Shown piece by piece: positions 33,208 to 33,737 of a DNA stretch of 33,737 nucleotides. Every line of letters begins with the position of its first letter. The stretch's first letter is position 1. Below the pieces are notes generated by a model, which saw only the letters and a program-made list of their open reading frames with translations, had not been told where the DNA came from and did no database searches. The position numbers and the translations under genes were made by a program. Source of the stretch: Larix sibirica (Eukaryota > Streptophyta > Pinopsida > Pinales > Pinaceae); assembly GCA_004151065.3 (NCBI GenBank), contig NWUY0300002725.1, forward strand, positions 71,002 to 104,738, in the 5' to 3' direction.

Positions 33208-33209
33208 NN
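33208..33209. other. NN assembly join at the end of the duplicated block
   Basis: Identity with copy 1 ends at 33207, immediately before these two Ns. The sequence after them is unrelated to 24168 onward. Confidence 0.85.
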
Positions 33210-33735
33210 CCTTTTGTTGTAGTCTTGTGACCTTCTCCTAAAAATAGGCATTCATAGTAGCTTGTTCAATATGTTGTTGAAGATCTTATGTGGTGGGTGA
33301 GTCCATCTTTTTTATGTAAGTAATATCTTCATCCAGAATATTCCTTAATTCTGTTGTATGTTGTTCTTTTGGTGTTAGCTCATCAATGGCCTTAGGAGGC
33401 AGATATGACATCTCTCAATTGCTTTGTAGATGATCTAATAAATATATTCACACTGTGATTTACTTTTGTACTTCATTATGTATCTTCTTATATTCCTTTC
33501 GACAACTCTGTAAGAGTGCTATGTCCAATTTCAACTCAGTAGTGGTCCTGTTTGGAAAATGTGCAGGGATATCCTTGGCTCTTCCCTTCCAGATAATTAG
33601 CTTCTTCATTTTATCATAGTTCCCTACTAATTTATATTTTACAGTTGAAGATTCTGCAGAGATCTGGTTCAGTCTAGCAACCATTTCTTTTAACTCATAA
33701 GTTTTCTCAGTAAGCAATCCCTGAGAGTGAAACAA
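33210..33735 (-). pseudogene. Decayed coding region of unknown family, partial at window edge
   Basis: A single minus-strand frame stays readable from 33735 to about 33210. The first open part (33735-33460, 91 codons) starts MFHSQGLLTEKTYELKEMVA and is rich in Lys, Glu and Leu with a heptad-like, coiled-coil character. After TAA at 33460 the same frame continues through two TGA codons, then reads MSYLPPKAIDELTP (33411 downwards), LRNILDEDITYIKKMDSPTT and, after two more stops, EKVTRLQQK. The even composition and frame continuity argue for a real former protein. I do not recognise the family; a gag-like retroelement protein or a plant-specific host gene fragment are both possible. Only part of it is in the window. 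Confidence 0.5.
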
Positions 33736-33737
33736 TT

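Overview
The window reads as repeat-rich, AT-rich nuclear DNA from a plant with a large genome. The evidence is several decayed plant-type LINEs (one with a C-terminal RNase H domain), Copia LTRs with an initiator-Met-tRNA primer-binding site, long AT-rich stretches with no intact gene, and scaffold gaps. I cannot tell a gymnosperm from a large-genome angiosperm. I found no intact host gene, no RNA gene, and no CRISPR, operon or prokaryotic feature. Everything recognisable is a transposable-element remnant.

Layout. At 1-1095 a LINE ORF2 remnant lies on the minus strand and runs off the left edge. It meets, head to head, a plus-strand LINE remnant (1280-3100) across a knot of direct and inverted repeats (1075-1279). 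A Copia-type 5' LTR (3495-4141), a Met-tRNA PBS and a repetitive leader follow, ending at a single N (4459). 4460-7520 is AT-rich and geneless. 7530-10006 is the best-preserved LINE: reverse transcriptase, zinc-finger-like region and RNase H, with nine in-frame stops and a 32-bp frameshifting tandem duplication. 10007-16917 is non-coding. It holds a 157-bp tandem duplication, a minus-strand PBS-like site, a diverged array of about 172-bp units, and a 731-bp N gap (14530-15260).

From 16919 to 24167 a 7,249-bp block is repeated almost base for base at 25959-33207, at a constant offset of 9,040. I saw three substitutions and no net indel. The block holds a LINE (ORF1 piece, ORF2 linker, RT) split by a 2.08-kb LTR-like insertion, then a second LTR with a PBS-like site, and unrecognised sequence. 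Copy 1 starts right after an N, and copy 2 ends right before NN. Between the copies lie 275 bp of unique DNA, an N, and a deletion-derived Copia element whose 3' LTR runs into copy 2. Assembly duplication, or two haplotypes laid end to end, is as likely as a real recent tandem duplication.

The last 530 bases hold a decayed minus-strand coding region of unknown family. Nothing here forms a working pathway. The interest lies in nested insertions, internal repeat arrays and the duplicated block. I do not see a convincing new biological system.
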